DNA from: Robiginitomaculum sp.
GTDB lineage: Bacteria; Pseudomonadota; Alphaproteobacteria; Caulobacterales; Maricaulaceae
Direction: 5' to 3'
Assembly: GCA_015485155.1 (NCBI GenBank)
Contig: WFUF01000027.1
Coordinates: 124,001-188,000, forward strand
DNA: 64,000 bases
The notes under the pieces are model-generated. The model was given only the letters and a program-made list of their open reading frames with translations, did not search any database and was not told the DNA's origin. Every line of letters begins with the position of its first letter. The first letter of the stretch is position 1. Shown piece after piece: positions 18,296 through 28,530 of this stretch. The position numbers and the translations under genes are program-made.

Positions 18296-19264
18296 TTAAG
18301 GCCAGCGAACAATCACCGGCACGTCAATATTACATACATCGGGCAGCGCTCCGGTCTGCAAACGCAGACCTTCCAGATAACTGGCAAATGTTGGGCTATC
18401 AGTATTCATAACCCACACTTGCGGTGCCTGTGCAGGGTCAAGATCAGATACCAGCGAAAAAGCCTCGATCAGATCAGGAGGCATTGGCGGCTCTCCCTTC
18501 TTGATCTTATAAACATTGCGAAGCCCGGCTCTTACCCGTCCCCACACCGTATATTTCTTATCCAGACTTTCCGGGTAACTTGTTGTTATATAAAATTCAG
18601 CATTGGCACTGTTAATATCACTTCCAAGTCGGGCAGCCGCCACTGCTCCGGGGCAATGCAGCGGCCATGCCTGCACCTTTCCATCCGCGGTCATGCTTGC
18701 CAGCATTGGATTTTGTGAGGCAATTTTGAACCCGTTTATGAACCCGGCATCAGCAGAACGTCGCTCCGACGTTATTACCATATTGGTTTCAGGTGATCTG
18801 CGAAAGCTGAACTCAGCAGGCAATACAGATGTTGGTGCCGGATCTTTGGACAGTAAAGCCGTGTTTCCGGCCTGTGCCATAAAGCCCTCGATTACACGAT
18901 GAAATGGCAAGCCAACAAAATGGCCGCTACGGGCCAAAAAGGAAAATTGTGCCACATGGCCAGGCGTAAATTCCGGTGACATTTCAATCAGGGACACCCC
19001 ATGAGATGTCTTTAGCAAAATCAATTGCTCAGGAGCCACTTTGCGCCAATCCTGCGGAGCAGTTTCAGGGTCATCAAAAGCCGAAACATCTACCGCGCCA
19101 ATAGGCCGAAACATATCGCCTTGCGGAATAGTTACGGCCGGCTGCTCCGCTGGCGTTTCTGTTTCCGCTGCCGAGACAATGGATGAGTCTTCAGGTTCCG
19201 CAGCTCCGCAAGCAAACAGGCTGGCAGCTATAATAGGAGCCAAGGGTATGAAATTACGTATCAT
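18296..19264 (-). CDS. Lipoprotein cyclophilin-type peptidyl-prolyl isomerase
   Basis: The start is set at the ATG at 19264, giving 322 aa with a lipoprotein signal: MIRNFIPLAPIIAASLFAC, lipidated Cys followed by GAAEPEDSS. The start at 19309 would hide this signal. The cyclophilin domain follows a flexible acidic linker: FHRVIEGFMAQAG, NSANAEFYITT and LDKKYTVWGRV. The family residue Gln in SSQFFI is replaced by Glu (NAEFYI), so activity may be reduced. It overlaps coaD by 11 bp. Expected in the periplasm, membrane-anchored. Confidence 0.87.
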   Translation of the reverse strand: MIRNFIPLAPIIAASLFACGAAEPEDSSIVSAAETETPAEQPAVTIPQGDMFRPIGAVDVSAFDDPETAPQDWRKVAPEQLILLKTSHGVSLIEMSPEFTPGHVAQFSFLARSGHFVGLPFHRVIEGFMAQAGNTALLSKDPAPTSVLPAEFSFRRSPETNMVITSERRSADAGFINGFKIASQNPMLASMTADGKVQAWPLHCPGAVAAARLGSDINSANAEFYITTSYPESLDKKYTVWGRVRAGLRNVYKIKKGEPPMPPDLIEAFSLVSDLDPAQAPQVWVMNTDSPTFASYLEGLRLQTGALPDVCNIDVPVIVRWP

Positions 19265-19748
19265 TCTTAAGTTTATTCTCCAACAAGGTTGCAACATTTT
19301 CAGATACAAACGGCTTAATGTTCCCGCCCAATCGGCAAATTTCCTTTACCAATCTTGAGGCAATTGCCTGATGCCGCGGGTCAGCCATTAAAAACATGGT
19401 TTCAATATCCGAGTTCAAATGCTGGTTCATTCCAACCATCTGAAACTCATACTCAAAATCCGATACAGCGCGCAAGCCTCGCACAATGGCATTAGCGCCT
19501 ATCTCCTCGGCGAAGTGCATGAGCAGCCCCGTCATGGGTCTGACTATAACTTCGGCCTGCTCCTGAAACCTGTCCACCTCATGACTTACCATTTCAACGC
19601 GCTCATCAAGTGAGAAAAGCGGTTTCTTCTCGGCATTTGTAGCCACCCCCACCACCAGACGATCCACAAGTTTTACCGCCCGTCCGACCAGATCAATATG
19701 GCCATTGGTTACGGGGTCAAATGTTCCGGGAAACAGTCCTGTTCGCAT
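19254..19748 (-). CDS. coaD: Phosphopantetheine adenylyltransferase
   Basis: 164 aa from the ATG at 19748, the normal family length; the frame upstream to 19892 is the tail of a decayed gene, not coaD. GTFDPVTNGHIDL (residues 8-20) holds the TxGH nucleotidyltransferase motif, and GLRAVSDFEYEFQM and ETMFLMA follow. It makes dephospho-CoA, the penultimate step of CoA synthesis. It overlaps the lipoprotein cyclophilin gene. Confidence 0.95.
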   Translation of the reverse strand: MRTGLFPGTFDPVTNGHIDLVGRAVKLVDRLVVGVATNAEKKPLFSLDERVEMVSHEVDRFQEQAEVIVRPMTGLLMHFAEEIGANAIVRGLRAVSDFEYEFQMVGMNQHLNSDIETMFLMADPRHQAIASRLVKEICRLGGNIKPFVSENVATLLENKLKNDT

Positions 19749-19750
19749 GA

Positions 19751-20015
19751 TTATGCCTGACTTAGCCTGATGTCTTTGGCCAAAACCAAAACACCTATAA
19801 ATAGATAGACAAAACCTGTAGCCCATTTCATCAGACTTTGCACCCATGAATTTTGCAATACCCGACGTAAAATGCCAACATCGATAACCCACAACCCATC
19901 AAGTAAAACGCCAATATCAGAAAAACTGAAGCCAGCACCCTAATCGCGGTAAAAACAGCATGAATAATATATTGGGATTGTATAATGCAAACAGGATGGG
20001 CGACTTAACTATCAT
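19751..20015 (-). pseudogene. Relic of a LysE-family exporter (C-terminal part, frameshifted)
   Basis: The last frame reads GILRRVLQ...LMKWATGFVYLFIGVLVLAK and stops 2 bp before the coaD ATG. Earlier frames read SPILFALYNP, then IIHAVFTAIRVLASVFLILAFYLMG, each joined to the next only by a frameshift. Joined, these give the last three membrane segments and the NPKAxLF-type motif of LysE amino-acid exporters. The N-terminal half is missing, and gyrA ends right upstream. Translation was done by hand in three frames; the family call is likely, the decay is clear. Confidence 0.6.
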
Positions 20016-20035
20016 CCCACCCGTCCTTGCGCATG

Positions 20036-22810
20036 CTATCCAGTAGCTGTGCTGTCACCACCACTGTCTTCTGCTTCCTCTTCGGTTTCGACCACCCTTT
20101 GTACAGAAACGACCCTTTCCTCTCCACGCAAGCGAATAATGGTCACACCAGCCGTTGCCCGTCCGGCAATTCTTACTCCGGCTACGGGAATTCGTATCAA
20201 TTGACCACCATCGGTAACCAGCATAACACCATCTTCTTCCGCAATAGGAAAAGAAGCAGCCAAATGCGCGCCCTTCATCTTATCCAGCCGCAGATCATGG
20301 GCAATCAGTCCTTTGCCCCCGCGCCCTGAAACCCGGTATTCATAGGCAGATGTGCGCTTGCCATAGCCATTATCGGACAGTGTAAGCACAAATTGTTCTG
20401 CTGCTCCAAGTTCGGCAATGCGCTCCAGTGACAGGGCGGCCTCCTCACCTTCTTCGCTTGTTATATCATCTTCGTTTATTTCATCGCCTGAGGCCCGGCG
20501 TGCTGCATTAGACTGCTTCAGATATGCTCTGGCCTCCGCTGGAACAATGTCCACATGGCGCAGTATTGCCATAGATATAACCTCGTCACCATCGGCCAGA
20601 CGAATACCACGCACACCGGTAGATGTACGGCCGACAAACACCCGCACCGCCTCCACAGGAAAGCGGATACATTTGCCCTGTCTGGTGGTAAGCAGAACAT
20701 CATCATCTGCCGAACACGGCTCAACCGCCAAAATACCATCACCCTCATCAGGCTTCATGGCAATCTTGCCATTGCGCATTACATTTGCAAAATCAGAAAG
20801 CTTGTTACGGCGCACCCGGCCAGAGCGCGTGGCAAACATTACGTCCATATCACTCCAGCTATCCTGGTCTTCAGGCAGCACAAGAATAGATGTAATGGTT
20901 TCACCGGCATCAAGTGGAAGCAGATTGACCAGAGCCTTGCCTTTGGTTCTTGGATCCCCTTGCGGCAAACGCCAGACCTTCAGGGTGTAAACCATGCCCG
21001 CAGATGAAAAGCAAAGAATTGGCGCATGAGTAGATGCGACAACCACCTGGCTGACAAAATCCTCATCCTTGGTGGTCATGCCGGCACGGCCGGTGCCGCC
21101 TCTGCGCTGCTCACGATAAACCCCCAAAGGTGTACGCTTGGCGTAACCCTGCGCCGTAAATGTGACCACCATTTCAGCACGAGGTATCAACGCCTCATCA
21201 TCCATATCCAGCTCACCTTCAACAAATTGGGTACGACGCGGTACGGCAAATTCTTCACGGATTTCCATCAAATCATCACGGATAATCTGCAAAACCCGTT
21301 CGCGGGAACGCAAAATTTCCAACAGATCAGCGATAGACTTGGATATTTTCATGGCCTCGTCGCTAATCTCATCGCCGCCCAGAGCAGTTAACCGGGACAG
21401 ACGCAAATCCATAATCGCACCTGCCTGTTCGGCGGTAAGTCTGATGCCACCCTCATCATCCAGTCTGGAGCGAGGATCAGCAATCAGATCAACCAGCGGC
21501 CCCATATCGCGCGCAGGCCATGATCTGGCGCGCAAAGCCTCCCGTGCTGCGGCCGGATTGGGTGAATTTCTTATTAAGGCAATCACCTCATCAATATTGG
21601 CAACAGCCACCGCCAGCGCCACCAGCACATGCGCCCGATCCCGTGACTTGGCCAGATCGAACCGGCAGCGCCGGGCAATGACCTCAATACGAAAATCAAT
21701 AAAGGCCTCTAGCATATCACGCAAATTCATCTGCCTTGGGCGACCATGATCCAGCGCCAGCATGTTAACGCCAAAGCGGGTTTGCAATTGGGAATAGCGA
21801 TATAACTGATTTAAGACAACTTCGGCATTGGCATCACGTTTAATCTCAATAACAATCCGCATGCCAGTACGATCAGATTCATCACGCAGATCAGAAATAC
21901 CCTCAATACGTTTTTCACGCACATGTTCGGCAATTTTTTCGATCAAATTGGCCTTGTTCACCTGATAGGGAATTTCATGAACCACAATGGCAGTTCTTCC
22001 TTTGCGGATTTCTTCGATTGTGCACTTGGCGCGAACCACTACCGACCCCTTGGCCTCAGCCAATCCGGAGCGTGAGCCCATATGCCCGATAATTTCACCG
22101 CCTGTCGGAAAATCCGGCCCCGGAACTATTTCAAGCAACTCATCCATGCTAATGTCAGGATTGTCGATCAGGGCAAGCGTAGCATCGACAACTTCACCAA
22201 GATTATGAGGCGGAATATTGGTCGCCATTCCCACTGCAATTCCACCGGCCCCATTAACCAGCATATTGGGAAACCGTGCCGGCAAAACCGTTGGCTCACT
22301 TTCACCACCGTCGTAATTATCCTGAAATGCAACGGTATTTTTGCCGATATCTGCCAATAAAGCCTCGGCAGACTTATCCATTCTTACCTCGGTGTAACGC
22401 ATGGCCGCAGCGCGATCACCGTCAACTGAGCCAAAATTTCCCTGCCCATCAAGAAGTGGCAGTGACATGGAAAAATCCTGCGCCAGCCGAACCAGGGCAT
22501 CATAAATCGCCAGATCACCATGGGGGTGATATTTACCCATTACATCCCCAACAACACGGGCACATTTGCGATATTTTTTGTCGTGTGTATAACCATTTTC
22601 ATGCATGGCATACAGCACACGGCGATGCACCGGCTTTAAGCCATCACGAACATCAGGGATCGCCCTTGAGACGATAACACTCATCGCATAGTCCAGATAA
22701 GACGATGACATTTCCCTGGTTATGGAGATCGGGGATACCCCCTCTTCCATTGGTGGCTCTCCGCCACCATTTCCATCATTCACCGAACCGTCATTTTCGT
22801 CTGTATTGCT
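20036..22810 (-). CDS. gyrA: DNA gyrase subunit A
   Basis: I prefer the TTG at 22810, which has a GAGGGTG ribosome binding site; an in-frame GTG at 22852 would add 14 residues. About 924 aa. It breaks and rejoins DNA during negative supercoiling. [29 protein letters not shown] and the active-site Tyr in [13 protein letters not shown] are present. The GyrA-box reads QRRGGTG (usually QRRGGKG). In the quinolone region the sequence is [10 protein letters not shown]: Leu stands where E. coli has Ser83, while Asp87 is kept. An acidic Glu/Asp-rich tail ends the protein. Confidence 0.95.
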   Translation of the reverse strand, partial: SNTDENDGSVNDGNGGGEPPMEEGVSPISITREMSSSYLDYAMSVIVSRAIPDVRDGLKPVHRRVLYAMHENGYTHDKKYRKCARVVGDVMGKYHPHGDLAIYDALVRLAQDFSMSLPLLDGQGNFGSVDGDRAAAMRYTEVRMDKSAEALLADIGKNTVAFQDNYDGGESEPTVLPARFPNMLVNGAGGIAVGMATNIPPHNLGEVVDATLALIDNPDISMDELLEIVPGPDFPTGGEIIGHMGSRSGLAEAKGSVVVRAKCTIEEIRKGRTAIVVHEIPYQVNKANLIEKIAEHVREKRIEGISDLRDESDRTGMRIVIEIKRDANAEVVLNQLYRYSQLQTRFGVNMLALDHGRPRQMNLRDMLEAFIDFRIEVIARRCRFDLAKSRDRAHVLVALAVAVANIDEVIALIRNSPNPAAAREALRARSWPARDMGPLVDLIADPRSRLDDEGGIRLTAEQAGAIMDLRLSRLTALGGDEISDEAMKISKSIADLLEILRSRERVLQIIRDDLMEIREEFAVPRRTQFVEGELDMDDEALIPRAEMVVTFTAQGYAKRTPLGVYREQRRGGTGRAGMTTKDEDFVSQVVVASTHAPILCFSSAGMVYTLKVWRLPQGDPRTKGKALVNLLPLDAGETITSILVLPEDQDSWSDMDVMFATRSGRVRRNKLSDFANVMRNGKIAMKPDEGDGILAVEPCSADDDVLLTTRQGKCIRFPVEAVRVFVGRTSTGVRGIRLADGDEVISMAILRHVDIVPAEARAYLKQSNAARRASGDEINEDDITSEEGEEAALSLERIAELGAAEQFVLTLSDNGYGKRTSAYEYRVSGRGGKGLIAHDLRLDKMKGAHLAASFPIAEEDGVMLVTDGGQLIRIPVAGVRIAGRATAGVTIIRLRGEERVVSVQRVVETEEEAEDSGGDSTATG

Positions 22811-23033
22811 CAAAATATCACCCTCAATTTGATTGCCGAATCGGCGGCGCACAATAAGCCGCCAGACTAACAGCTACATCCGGTTTCTCATAGGTGTATC
22901 AAGGGATCAATTTGGGCATCAGCCTTCATATCACCATGCGCAGACCGTTTTGCTAACCGCCGCACTTTGGCCAATACCCATGCCACAGGCAGCCATTTGG
23001 CAGTTGCCAGATCAGCAGAACTTAAAACAGAGT
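22811..23033. other. Intergenic region between ssb and gyrA
   Basis: About 220 bp. One minus-strand frame stays open for roughly 50 codons (ends DAQIDPLIHL-stop) but lacks a start codon and any family resemblance I recognise. I call no gene here. It must contain the gyrA promoter or leader. Confidence 0.4.
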
Positions 23034-23492
23034 CTAAAACGGAACTTCGTCATCCAGATCATAATCTTTTGCCGGAGATGAACTTTGATCCGGTTTGGAG
23101 CTGGCATAGCCACCGGAGGCAGCACTGTAACCGCCGCTATCGCCTCTGCTGTCAAGCATTTGCAACTCGCCTTTGTATTTTTGCAAAACAATTTCAGTGG
23201 TGCGCACTTCCTGGCCGTCGCGGTTGGTATATTTGCGAGTCTGTAAGGAACCTTCGATGTAAACCTTTGAGCCTTTTTTTAAGTAACGCTCCGCAACACC
23301 TGCCAAATGATCGTTAAAAATTACAATATTGTGCCACTCAGTTTTTTCGCGGCGCTCGCCCGATTGCTTGTCTTTCCACGTTTCAGACGTGGCAATGGAG
23401 AATGTCACCATCCGATCACCCGAGGGCATTGTCCTGACTTCCGGGTCTCTGCCTAAATTTCCTACTATGATTACCTTGTTTACTCCAGCCAT
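23034..23492 (-). CDS. ssb: Single-stranded DNA-binding protein
   Basis: 152 aa from the ATG at 23492, which follows an AGGGGAA site; frames further upstream have no family match. OB-fold region [20 protein letters not shown], then TEWHNIVIF and [12 protein letters not shown] Gly/Ser-rich linker leads to the acidic tip DLDDEVPF that recruits repair and replication partners. It is divergent from uvrA across a 192-bp region holding a LexA box, the arrangement known from E. coli and many alphaproteobacteria. Confidence 0.95.
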   Translation of the reverse strand: MAGVNKVIIVGNLGRDPEVRTMPSGDRMVTFSIATSETWKDKQSGERREKTEWHNIVIFNDHLAGVAERYLKKGSKVYIEGSLQTRKYTNRDGQEVRTTEIVLQKYKGELQMLDSRGDSGGYSAASGGYASSKPDQSSSPAKDYDLDDEVPF

Positions 23493-23643
23493 TTGGTTCC
23501 CCTGCTCGCTATTCATGCCTAAAAGGACAATTGATTCTCTTATAGTGTGGTTTGCTTCACAGGAATAGGCCAGCAATTTTACAATATGCATTGATATTTC
23601 GCACGTTCCCTGTAGGTAGACTACACACTGGACAATTAAGTTT

Positions 23644-23658
23644 GTTCACTTTACGTTC
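23644..23658 (+). promoter_or_regulatory. LexA (SOS) box upstream of uvrA
   Basis: GTTCACTTTACGTTC is a perfect match to the alphaproteobacterial SOS box GTTC-N7-GTTC. It ends 26 bp before the uvrA start codon, in the divergent uvrA/ssb region, so LexA can be expected to repress uvrA and perhaps ssb. Confidence 0.85.
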
Positions 23659-23684
23659 CGTTTGTCAAGTGAGTCGAGGGGTTT

Positions 23685-26540
23685 ATGGCATCCAGATTAA
23701 AGGTCATCAAAATTGTCGGAGCCAAAGAGCATAATCTGCGCAATATTGATGTAGATATCCCCAGAGACAAATTGGTAGTTATCACCGGCCTGTCTGGCTC
23801 GGGCAAATCCTCATTGGCATTTGATACCATCTATGCTGAAGGGCAGCGGCGCTATGTGGAAAGCCTTTCGGCCTATGCACGGCAATTCCTTGAATTAATG
23901 TCAAAGCCTGATGTGGAGCGTATTGAGGGCCTGTCCCCGGCAATTTCCATTGAGCAGAAAACCACCTCACGCAATCCAAGGTCAACAGTGGGCACAGTGA
24001 CCGAAATTTATGATTACATGCGTTTATTGTGGGCCCGCATAGGGGTGCCGTATTCTCCGGCAACGGGCCAACCAATTACCAGCCAGACCATCAGCCACAT
24101 GGTTGATATTCTTATGGCATTGCCAGAAAATACCAGACTATATCTATTGGCTCCGATCGTACGCGGGCGCAAAGGCGAATACAAAAAGGACATTGCCGAA
24201 TTGATGAAGCAAGGTTTCTTGCGTCTGAAAGTCAATGGCGAGTTCTGTGCCATTGAAGACTTTCCTGATCTTGATAAAAAATACAAGCACACAATTGACG
24301 TAGTGGTCGACAGACTTGTCATTAGGGAAGGATTGGAAAACCGTCTGGCTGATAGTCTTGAAACAGCATTGAAGCTGACTGATGGGTTGGCAATAGCAGA
24401 ATTTGCCGATGGCATCGATAAAGACCCCTTGATGTTTTCAGAAAAATTTGCCTGTCCGGTTTCAGGCTTTACCATCCCGGAGATTGAACCAAGACTGTTC
24501 TCATTTAACAATCCGCATGGTGCCTGTCCGACCTGTGACGGCCTGGGAATGACGTCTAAATTTGATGCGGATCTTGTCGTACCCGATAGCGAGCTATCAT
24601 TGCAAAGCGGTGCCATAAAACCATGGTCAAGCGGCTCCTCACGCATGTACCGGCAAACCCTTGAAAGCCTGGCTGGCCATTATGGTGCCAGCATGACTGC
24701 CCCCTGGCATGATCTGTCAGAAGATTTTCAGAACAAAATCCTATACGGCACCGGCGAGGAAGTTCTGCGATTTGTCTATAGCGAAGGCAAACGAAAATTT
24801 GAAACCGAGAAAACATTTGAGGGCGTACTGCCTAACCTGCAACGACGCTGGCGCGAAACCGACAGCAATTGGGTACGCGAAGAGTTAGGTAAATATCAAT
24901 CAGCAGCTCCTTGCGAGGCCTGTCATGGTAAACGGCTAAAACCGCAAAGCCTTGCGGTAAAGCTGGGCGGACTTGATATTTCGGAAGTGACTTCCCTTTC
25001 CATTAAACAGGCCGGCATCTGGTTTAAGGAGTTAAATGTACAACTTAGTAACCAGCAACGAGAAATCGGTTCACGGGTGATGAAGGAAATTCAGGACAGA
25101 TTGTCTTTCCTGAATGATGTGGGACTGGATTATTTATCACTATCACGCAGTTCCGGCACGCTTTCAGGTGGCGAGAGTCAGCGCATTCGTTTGGCCAGCC
25201 AGATAGGATCTGGCTTAACCGGGGTGCTTTATGTGCTCGATGAGCCGAGCATTGGCCTGCATCAACGCGACAATGCCCGCCTGCTGGATACCTTGCGCAA
25301 TCTTCGGGATTTGGGAAATTCGGTATTGGTAGTTGAACATGATGAAGAAGCCATTATGGCCGCTGACCATGTAATTGATATGGGGCCATTGGCTGGTATT
25401 CATGGTGGTGAAGTAATCGCCCAAGGCACGCCAGCACAAATTTGCAAGAACAGGAAAAGCCTGACCGGGCAGTATTTATCCGGAAAAAAACAGGTGCCGA
25501 TTCCCAAAAACCGGCGAGAACCAAACCCAAGACGTATCTTGCGCATTGAGGGAGCTTCGGGGAACAATCTTAAAAATGTTACCGCAGAATTTCCTCTTGG
25601 TCTGTTTGTTTGCGTGACGGGTGTATCTGGCGGTGGCAAATCCACTTTGACCAATGAAACCTTATACAAGGGCGTGATGCGCAAATTACACGGCAGTGTC
25701 AAAGCTCCAATGGCCCATGAGTTTCTTGATGGTGTCGAGCATCTGGACAAGGTTATTGATATTGACCAATCCCCTATTGGGCGCACCCCGCGCTCAAATC
25801 CGGCAACTTATACCGGAGCATTCACCCCAATAAGAGACTGGTTTGCGGGCCTTCCCGAAGCCAAAGCCAGAGGCTATACGCCGGGCCGGTTTTCATTCAA
25901 TGTCAAAGGCGGGCGCTGCGAAGCCTGCCGGGGGGATGGGGTGCTGAAAATTGAAATGCACTTCTTGCCTGATGTTTACGTGCAATGTGATACCTGTCAC
26001 GGCAAACGCTATAATCGCGAAACATTACAAATCCGGTTCCGGGGCAAATCCATATCTGATGTATTGGAAATGACCGTGGACGAAGCTGCAGACTTTTTCA
26101 AGGCTGTGCCGTCTATCAGGGACAAAATGACTACATTACAAAGGGTCGGGCTTGGTTATGTACATGTGGGACAGCGCGCAACAACCCTGTCAGGCGGTGA
26201 GGCACAACGGGTGAAACTGTCTCGAGAATTATCCAAACGGGCTACCGGGCGCACACTTTATATTTTGGACGAACCAACCACGGGACTACACTTTGAGGAT
26301 GTGCGCAAATTGCTAGAGGTCTTGCAGGAGCTGGTAGATACAGGGAACACCGTAATTGTAATCGAGCACAATCTGGACGTGATCAAACAGGCGGACTGGA
26401 TAATTGATCTTGGCCCCGAAGGTGGTGATGGTGGTGGGGAAATTGTTGCAGATGGCACGCCCGAAGAAGTGGCAAAATGTGAACAAAGCTGGACCGGCAA
26501 ATACCTAAAGCCCCTGCTCGATCCTGCATCAGCCCTTTAG
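23685..26540 (+). CDS. uvrA: Excinuclease ABC subunit A
   Basis: 951 aa, full length. Damage-recognition ATPase of nucleotide excision repair. Two ABC modules are visible: Walker [13 protein letters not shown] near residue 33 and [12 protein letters not shown] near 646, each with its signature ([29 protein letters not shown]). Zinc-finger cysteines occur in CPTCDG and CEACHGKR and again in CEACRGDG...CDTCHGKR. An AGGGG site precedes the ATG, and a LexA box precedes that. Its stop codon overlaps the stop codon of the convergent CPBP gene. Confidence 0.97.
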   Translation: MASRLKVIKIVGAKEHNLRNIDVDIPRDKLVVITGLSGSGKSSLAFDTIYAEGQRRYVESLSAYARQFLELMSKPDVERIEGLSPAISIEQKTTSRNPRSTVGTVTEIYDYMRLLWARIGVPYSPATGQPITSQTISHMVDILMALPENTRLYLLAPIVRGRKGEYKKDIAELMKQGFLRLKVNGEFCAIEDFPDLDKKYKHTIDVVVDRLVIREGLENRLADSLETALKLTDGLAIAEFADGIDKDPLMFSEKFACPVSGFTIPEIEPRLFSFNNPHGACPTCDGLGMTSKFDADLVVPDSELSLQSGAIKPWSSGSSRMYRQTLESLAGHYGASMTAPWHDLSEDFQNKILYGTGEEVLRFVYSEGKRKFETEKTFEGVLPNLQRRWRETDSNWVREELGKYQSAAPCEACHGKRLKPQSLAVKLGGLDISEVTSLSIKQAGIWFKELNVQLSNQQREIGSRVMKEIQDRLSFLNDVGLDYLSLSRSSGTLSGGESQRIRLASQIGSGLTGVLYVLDEPSIGLHQRDNARLLDTLRNLRDLGNSVLVVEHDEEAIMAADHVIDMGPLAGIHGGEVIAQGTPAQICKNRKSLTGQYLSGKKQVPIPKNRREPNPRRILRIEGASGNNLKNVTAEFPLGLFVCVTGVSGGGKSTLTNETLYKGVMRKLHGSVKAPMAHEFLDGVEHLDKVIDIDQSPIGRTPRSNPATYTGAFTPIRDWFAGLPEAKARGYTPGRFSFNVKGGRCEACRGDGVLKIEMHFLPDVYVQCDTCHGKRYNRETLQIRFRGKSISDVLEMTVDEAADFFKAVPSIRDKMTTLQRVGLGYVHVGQRATTLSGGEAQRVKLSRELSKRATGRTLYILDEPTTGLHFEDVRKLLEVLQELVDTGNTVIVIEHNLDVIKQADWIIDLGPEGGDGGGEIVADGTPEEVAKCEQSWTGKYLKPLLDPASAL

Positions 26541-27538
26541 AACTTTTCTGAAGATGTTTCTGATTTTGGCAGGCCAAAACGCCAAAACAAAAACCCCGAT
26601 ACCAGAACAGATAAAACAAGTTGCACCACCAGTGCCGGCGTCAAATCCTGCGTGCTGGTGCTTTTGAAAAACGCCTGTGACAAGGCTTCCATAACTTCTT
26701 TTGCTTCCTCACTTTGCAAAATTGCAATCATGGAAAATGCAACTACAAAAAAATTAAATGAGGAATGAAAACCGGCTGCACCCATGATCGAACGATCACG
26801 AATACTGAACAGACCAAACATGATCCCCATAAAAAACATTGCGCCAATGGCAATGCTTCCAATAAGCAGCTGTTTTGAAGAAATAGCCAATCCGTCATTG
26901 AAAAAATAATGCACATGCAAAGAGGCAAAGAGGAATGAGGACATAATCAGCCCAAATACAATCCCCCTTTTAGCTGCCAGTGCACCGAGCAACCATCCCC
27001 GGCAAAACAGCTCTTCTGATGCACCTTGCACAGCAAATAATACGGCCAGTACCACGACCATCATCCAAAACTTGCTGCCGCCCAGATTATCCAAGCCCGA
27101 TAACAGGGTTATTAGTTTCTCGGATGTGGTGCCAAAGGAAAAAATCTCCTGCGCACCAATTACAAGCAAAACCAGTGACAATACAAATAAAAGTCCGCCC
27201 ACAAGCCCGATACCATATTGCCGCCATCCAGTTGCGTCGGATCTAACCCCCAAATCAGCCAGATTCTTTCGCTCTGCGCCCATGCTCCACAGCAAAACCA
27301 GAAAAATCATGGTCAGAGATGACATAAAAACCGTAATAATTATGGTAAGAGCCGAAAAAACCTCAATATCAATATGTGTATCGCTTATCCAGAATAGTAA
27401 CTGGTTCGAAAAGGCAACAATTACCAGAGAAAAAATAGCCGCAGCCTGCGCCGCAAACCAGATAGCAACCATAATTAAAAATATCTTCCATACTGGCAGA
27501 TATTTAACTCGGCCAAGATCAGTAAACGGATATTTCAA
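26537..27538 (-). CDS. CPBP-family intramembrane metalloprotease (second copy of the operon)
   Basis: 333 aa, about eight membrane segments. The three CPBP (Rce1/Abi) motifs are complete: EELFCR at 175-180, FLFASLH near 203 and HSSFN near 262. Family members are membrane proteases or scaffold proteins; some process or protect against small peptides. It is the last of four tightly packed leftward genes (4-bp overlap with the gene before it) and is convergent with uvrA. Its substrate is unknown; the companion membrane proteins are candidate partners. Confidence 0.85.
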   Translation of the reverse strand: MKYPFTDLGRVKYLPVWKIFLIMVAIWFAAQAAAIFSLVIVAFSNQLLFWISDTHIDIEVFSALTIIITVFMSSLTMIFLVLLWSMGAERKNLADLGVRSDATGWRQYGIGLVGGLLFVLSLVLLVIGAQEIFSFGTTSEKLITLLSGLDNLGGSKFWMMVVVLAVLFAVQGASEELFCRGWLLGALAAKRGIVFGLIMSSFLFASLHVHYFFNDGLAISSKQLLIGSIAIGAMFFMGIMFGLFSIRDRSIMGAAGFHSSFNFFVVAFSMIAILQSEEAKEVMEALSQAFFKSTSTQDLTPALVVQLVLSVLVSGFLFWRFGLPKSETSSEKF

Positions 27539-28530
27539 GGCTCTGTTTTAACTGTTGCTTCGTGTGCCGGAGCCGCATTATTTTTTAGTGGCTCTGCAGA
27601 GTTTTTTGCTTTCCACTTTAGGAAATAGACCGCAATGCCATGATATGACATATAAGACCAATATTCCCAAAGCGTACTTAAAACAAACAGGCTAATCAGA
27701 GGAACAACTGCCAATTTTATAATGAGTTGCAAATCTTCTGCACCAGGTGAAAAACCAATCTGACTAACACCAACAGCCATAAAGGGGGCTGAGATAAAGG
27801 CGACGGCCATAAGGATTATCAGACCTACAACCATAACCACTAAATAAAGTAATAAATAACTGCCCAGCAATTTCCAGAAATGGCCTCTGGTTGCTGAAAA
27901 TGATTCAAAAATGCGTATTTCACTATCGCGCACCGATAGGGCCGGAGCTATAGACAGCTTGACACCCAACCAGAATAAAGCCGCCATTACACCAATAATG
28001 GCAGTTACAACAACCAAAACAGTCAGGGCAGTATTGGGGCCATCGCCATTATCAGTTGCAAAAACCACTGCGGTAATTGCTCCTCCTGCCGGGATCAAAA
28101 GCAAAAAAATAAAAATCAGGAAAATCCCATATATGGCAATATAGACCACCAGAAGGTTTAAGGCTGCCTTGCCATAGCCAAGCCCCAACCATGAACGGCG
28201 CACCTCATCATTTAGCGTCCAGTGATAAAAACTGGCCAATATCATTAAAAAAATTGGTAAAAACAAAAGTCCGCCAAGGGTGGACAAATTAGAAAAAAGC
28301 TCGACCTTCGATAAAAACTCAGGGTCTTGAAACGTCTTTTCATTCCATACTTCAGTATTGGCGACAACTGATATTGCTTCTGCTGCAAAGGGGTAAATAG
28401 CCGCAAGCACAATAGCAAAAAATACCAGCTTGCTTAGCAGATATGCCATTGCCAGCCGCCAGAAATGACGGCTTTTCCTGTCATAACTGGTGGCAAAGAA
28501 TATTGCATCTGAGACTGAGTACCTATTCAT
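27535..28530 (-). CDS. Polytopic membrane protein of unknown function (paralogue of the gene at 29492)
   Basis: 331 aa with about six long membrane helices. The segment APALSVRDSEIRIFESFSATRGHFWKLL near residue 190 corresponds to APAFPAALAEKKIRIFEAAAWTKGQGWRIV in the operon's first gene, so the two are paralogues. The pattern (amphipathic stretch then a helix pair) is common in bacterial membrane proteins of unknown role related to glycerophosphodiesterase membrane domains. It overlaps both neighbours, which are CPBP proteases. No catalytic motif seen. Confidence 0.7.
   Translation of the reverse strand: MNRYSVSDAIFFATSYDRKSRHFWRLAMAYLLSKLVFFAIVLAAIYPFAAEAISVVANTEVWNEKTFQDPEFLSKVELFSNLSTLGGLLFLPIFLMILASFYHWTLNDEVRRSWLGLGYGKAALNLLVVYIAIYGIFLIFIFLLLIPAGGAITAVVFATDNGDGPNTALTVLVVVTAIIGVMAALFWLGVKLSIAPALSVRDSEIRIFESFSATRGHFWKLLGSYLLLYLVVMVVGLIILMAVAFISAPFMAVGVSQIGFSPGAEDLQLIIKLAVVPLISLFVLSTLWEYWSYMSYHGIAVYFLKWKAKNSAEPLKNNAAPAHEATVKTEP

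Noticed and set aside
19749-19892. N-terminal extension of coaD
   Set aside because: CoaD family proteins begin at the MRTGLFPGTFDP segment; the upstream codons are an out-of-frame reading of the LysE relic.
20418-21749. Long rightward ORFs (up to 195 codons) opposite gyrA
   Set aside because: They lie fully antisense to a strongly conserved gene, have Ser/Arg-rich composition typical of shadow frames, and match no family.
22853-23033. Small gene on the minus strand between ssb and gyrA
   Set aside because: The open frame has no ATG, GTG or TTG with a ribosome binding site and shows no family motif.
24014-24646. 210-codon leftward ORF opposite uvrA
   Set aside because: Fully inside uvrA on the other strand, and the uvrA frame carries all family motifs.
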